Position numbers and translations under genes: made by a program
The notes under the pieces: model-generated
Told to the model about the DNA's origin: nothing
What the model saw: the letters and a program-made list of their open reading frames with translations, nothing else
The model's database searches: none
DNA from: Martensiomyces pterosporus
Lineage: Eukaryota > Kickxellomycota > Kickxellomycetes > Kickxellales > Kickxellaceae
DNA length: 64,000 bases
NCBI GenBank assembly: GCA_025201845.1
Contig: MU603938.1
Span: 186,001-250,000 of the forward strand
Direction of reading: 5' to 3'
Part shown: piece by piece, positions 61,441 to 64,000 of the stretch
Numbering within the stretch: position 1 is the stretch's first letter
How the letters are laid out: every line of letters starts with the position of its first letter

Positions 61441-62487
61441 TCAGCAATTGCTGCTGTGCGTGTTTGGCTGGTCGCTGAACGGGTTTTCGGCTTTGCTAAA
61501 ACGATGAGGCAAGAAGAACTGGGTACTTTTTGGCACTGGCTTCCTGTGATTTGGAGTCAAGGAACACCCGTGCCTATCGGTCAAATTATCCAAGTCTGCA
61601 ACAAATGCAATATCGCTTCGGCTGTAGTTGAAAGTGCCTCCCTGGCAACCCCTCGAATGCGGTGTTTGTGGACGCCGTGGCGGCTGTGAGCGCAACGGTG
61701 GATATCGAGGGACCGGCGAGGTCCAGTCTGCCGACTCTTCACCTTCAAAGTCGCTGCTTTCTATGCTATGGCTTCGCCTGGCAGCTACCCTGCTATCCTT
61801 GGCGCCCTTGCTCCTCTTTGGCACTAGACGGTTGCTCGGGTTTCTGCTCTTACTTCTCTGAACATGCAGCTTGAGACTGCTTATCCAGGACTCGTGCCTC
61901 TTGATCTTTGTGGATTTTTGTGGAGCCTGGTGCGGCAGTGTAGTGTTGGCGTTCAGCACTCTCGACACTGGGCCAGAATCTCGTACTCTGGGTGCGGCTG
62001 TAGTCCGTGGAGAGCAATCCACTGCGTGCTTTTCCCGGTGGAAGCACTTACCTAGCGTGCTCCACGATCGACGGTTTTTCTTGTCACCAGCCCACACCGG
62101 TGGAGGTGCAAAATGCATAGAGTCGCCAGGCGCCATAGTGACATTTCGATTCAAATACCGGCGCTCGCACGGCTTGTTTGGCACACGGTCGGCTTCGTTG
62201 TCGGAGTTTATAAACGGATTGGCCTGATCGCTCTCGTCGCTGAGGTAGCTGTCAAACACAGTGCGCTGCTGTGCCTCCCGTCTTTCGTACATGCTAGCTG
62301 GCCGCCCTGCACATGCACTGTTTGACTCTGCTGCTTTGTCAGGCTTGTCTGCAGGTCGTTTGAATTTGGCCACATCCAGCGACCCTAATTTCCAGTTTGA
62401 TGGGCCTGCATCATGGTCGAACCGCACAAGTGTTGGGCGAACGGCTGAGCCTCCATCGTCGCTGTCTGAAAGATCTATAAGTGACAT
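61441..62487 (-). CDS. Uncharacterised Ser/Arg/Pro-rich protein
   Basis: 348 residues from ATG 62487 (MSLIDLSDSDDGG). The frame stays open upstream to 62904, but that part looks non-coding. No domain recognised. Features: an acidic SDSDD start like a SUMO-interaction or CK2 site, FDSYLSDESDQANPFINSDN, several basic RS/RP stretches (RSKSRNPSNRLVPKRSKGAK) and no hydrophobic helix. Probably nuclear and disordered. Tail-to-tail with SAP30BP, 76 bp apart. It may be lineage-specific; existence as a gene rests mainly on its uninterrupted, biased composition. Confidence 0.55.
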   Translation of the reverse strand: MSLIDLSDSDDGGSAVRPTLVRFDHDAGPSNWKLGSLDVAKFKRPADKPDKAAESNSACAGRPASMYERREAQQRTVFDSYLSDESDQANPFINSDNEADRVPNKPCERRYLNRNVTMAPGDSMHFAPPPVWAGDKKNRRSWSTLGKCFHREKHAVDCSPRTTAAPRVRDSGPVSRVLNANTTLPHQAPQKSTKIKRHESWISSLKLHVQRSKSRNPSNRLVPKRSKGAKDSRVAARRSHSIESSDFEGEESADWTSPVPRYPPLRSQPPRRPQTPHSRGCQGGTFNYSRSDIAFVADLDNLTDRHGCSLTPNHRKPVPKSTQFFLPHRFSKAENPFSDQPNTHSSNC

Positions 62488-63230
62488 CCAGAGCAGACAC
62501 AGAAAAGCCCTTGCAATAACGATTAAAAAGTGTATACGAGTTGGAGCTTCAACAATCGAAGCACAATAATTATTTTTGACGTTAATAGAAAATTCCAAGG
62601 ACACTGGGTAATAGAAACGAGAAGTGCATTCCTGAGCTTGCTCTCTCACGCACCCCTTCCTCCCCATGCCCTCGCTTGTCCTTCTTATTAAACCCTTCTT
62701 TTGGTGCCTTGCAATTTGCGGTAGGGGGAGGGCTACTTCCCTGGGAGGTCTACGACACCGCAAATATTTAGGGCGCGTTACTGCAGCCTCAATGCGTGCC
62801 TCGTCTTCCCCCAATGCGCTTGTTTTGTTCTGCATTCCATGGCAACCCTGTGCCCACCAACGCAGTACACGCAGCATGCAAAATAAAACCAAGTGGCTAG
62901 GCATACGGAACAGGGATCAGCATTTTGCTACTAGCACACATTAACGTGGATGCATACACATGTTGCACATTCGCTGATCAACCCAGCGTTTCATTGACAT
63001 TGTGACCTGCAACGAAGCATGATGAACACCAACATGTTAAACAGGCGTTTGGGAAATTTGCTAAAGAGAAAGAAAGGTAAATAGGCTGGAGGACTGGTCA
63101 ACGAGAGCAGGAAAGCTTGGTACCGCAAAAGATATAGGGGGAGTAGGCGATTAACGATTAGCGAAATAGACAGACGTTCACATAGCAAAGGAAGGGAATA
63201 GCTGGGACACATATGCTAGCTAACAAAGGT
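62488..63230. other. Intergenic: upstream of unknown gene, 3' UTR of edge gene
   Basis: 743 bp. Nothing beyond the open but unconvincing extension of the 61441-62487 frame is visible. Confidence 0.4.
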
Positions 63231-64000
63231 CTAGATGGCGACAAAGTTGGCACGAAGCTCCTGCTTCTGGCGAGCACGGCGGCGGCGGATCCAGAATACC
63301 ATCGCAGCGATATAGATAGCGGCGCCAATGCCGATACCAATGCCAATCCACTTCTTGTTTGCATTTGAGCTGCTGTTAGACGTGAATGGACTGTCGACCT
63401 GGTTGGGGCTGTTAGGTGCAACTTGGGCGACGCCATTAATGTCATCAAGATTGCTGGTGATCCTAAAGTACGTGTCAAGCAGCCTTCCCCACTGGTTCTG
63501 CGTGTGGATGCTGCTGGAGCTATCACGCACCTGGCTACCCAAGTTTGTGGCCAGGTTCTGCAGGTCGAGCTTGGGGTTCAGTGTGGTAGTGTCCTTTGTG
63601 ACCGACATGCTGATGTAGTAGTGGGGGTAATCAGGCTCGCTGTCGCGTTTCTCAAGCGACCGCTTCCTGGCAATTACGACAGCGTTTGCCGAAGCAAAGA
63701 TCATCGAGGCGCTGACGCGGTTGGGGTTGATGCCCAGCGCCTGGGCGATAAGCTGCGGGTAAGCGTTGAATGCCTGCGAGGCCAGATAGTTGTCTGTGCC
63801 AAAGAGGTTCTCGTAGGGTGCAAGAATGCGGAGTGTGAACGTGAGGCACTGCGTGCAAGTCCTGCTCAGCGGGTTGTAGATCACTTGGGGGTACGCGCTG
63901 CCTGTTGGCAGCGACAAACCCGACCCAGAGGTACGCGTGGGCAGCGCAGTGAGGCGGTTAAAGTCAACCGACGTTGGCACCGGGATGCTCGAGAACTTTG
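63231..64000 (-). CDS. Single-pass membrane glycoprotein, C-terminal part (5' end outside window)
   Basis: The frame is open to the right edge, so the N-terminus lies outside; 256 residues visible. Extracellular part with a CTQC pair and repeated short helices (YLASQAFNAYPQLIAQALGI, NPNRVSASMIFASANAVVIA, DLQNLATNLGSQVRDSSSS), then an Asn/Ser-rich stalk, a membrane helix with a GIGIG core (WIGIGIGIGAAIYIAAMVFW), an Arg cluster (IRRRRARQKQ) and a short cytosolic tail. The pattern resembles Msb2-type signalling mucins, but that is a guess. No start codon can be assigned. Confidence 0.6.
   Translation of the reverse strand, partial: KFSSIPVPTSVDFNRLTALPTRTSGSGLSLPTGSAYPQVIYNPLSRTCTQCLTFTLRILAPYENLFGTDNYLASQAFNAYPQLIAQALGINPNRVSASMIFASANAVVIARKRSLEKRDSEPDYPHYYISMSVTKDTTTLNPKLDLQNLATNLGSQVRDSSSSIHTQNQWGRLLDTYFRITSNLDDINGVAQVAPNSPNQVDSPFTSNSSSNANKKWIGIGIGIGAAIYIAAMVFWIRRRRARQKQELRANFVAI

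Noticed and set aside
1..64000. CRISPR arrays, insertion sequences, terminal repeats, viral or bacterial islands
   Set aside because: No regularly spaced repeats, transposase, integrase or reverse transcriptase seen; genes are intron-bearing and eukaryotic throughout.

Overview
This window is nuclear DNA from a fungus. I support 32 protein-coding genes, two of them cut by the window edges, and two tRNA-Ser genes. The proteins are eukaryotic, with spliceosomal introns, and several belong to fungus-typical families (Nro1/Ett1, Bur1, Tfc4, a UPF0658-like Golgi protein). Several genes present are missing or strongly diverged in budding yeast: PEX16, HEN1, EAF, a HAPSTR1-like gene, clear BLOC1S2, and molybdenum-cofactor genes. 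I therefore favour an early-diverging, intron-poor filamentous lineage (Zoopagomycota/Kickxellomycotina or Mucoromycota-like). That placement is inference, not demonstrated. I see no transposon, virus, CRISPR or bacterial island.

Layout. 1-8.6 kb: aspartate kinase (3' end cut off), D-2-hydroxyglutarate/D-lactate dehydrogenase, PEX16, LIP2 octanoyltransferase and ARPC2. 9-14.3 kb: two TALE-class homeobox genes in tandem, each with about 2 kb of non-coding DNA upstream; the second lacks the DNA-contacting Asn51. 16.4-21.5 kb: a HAPSTR1-like gene, BLOC1S2, CENP-X, then separate MoaC and MoaA genes with a tRNA-Ser between them. 22-32 kb: prolyl-tRNA synthetase, a Bur1/Cdk9 kinase head-to-head with HEN1, an Atg18-type PROPPIN and Nro1/Ett1. 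32.7-45.4 kb: SWC5, alanine aminotransferase with a spliced leader, TFIIIC Tfc4, MED4, TFB1M and a UPF0658-like membrane protein. 46-57 kb: an NDR/Cbk1 kinase, a second identical tRNA-Ser, PRP3, a WD40/AT-hook protein, EAF and a RAD51D-like recombinase. 57-64 kb: a membrane-anchored SH3 protein, SAP30BP/HCNGP, an unknown Ser/Arg-rich protein and the C-terminal half of a single-pass membrane glycoprotein.

Most genes are unrelated housekeeping functions. The only clear functional cluster is MoaA/MoaC, plus the homeobox pair. Many genes are head-to-head and share short promoters. The introns fall near the 5' ends of genes, and all 15 splice acceptors that I could place from protein reading frames are TAG. 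One donor is GC instead of GT.
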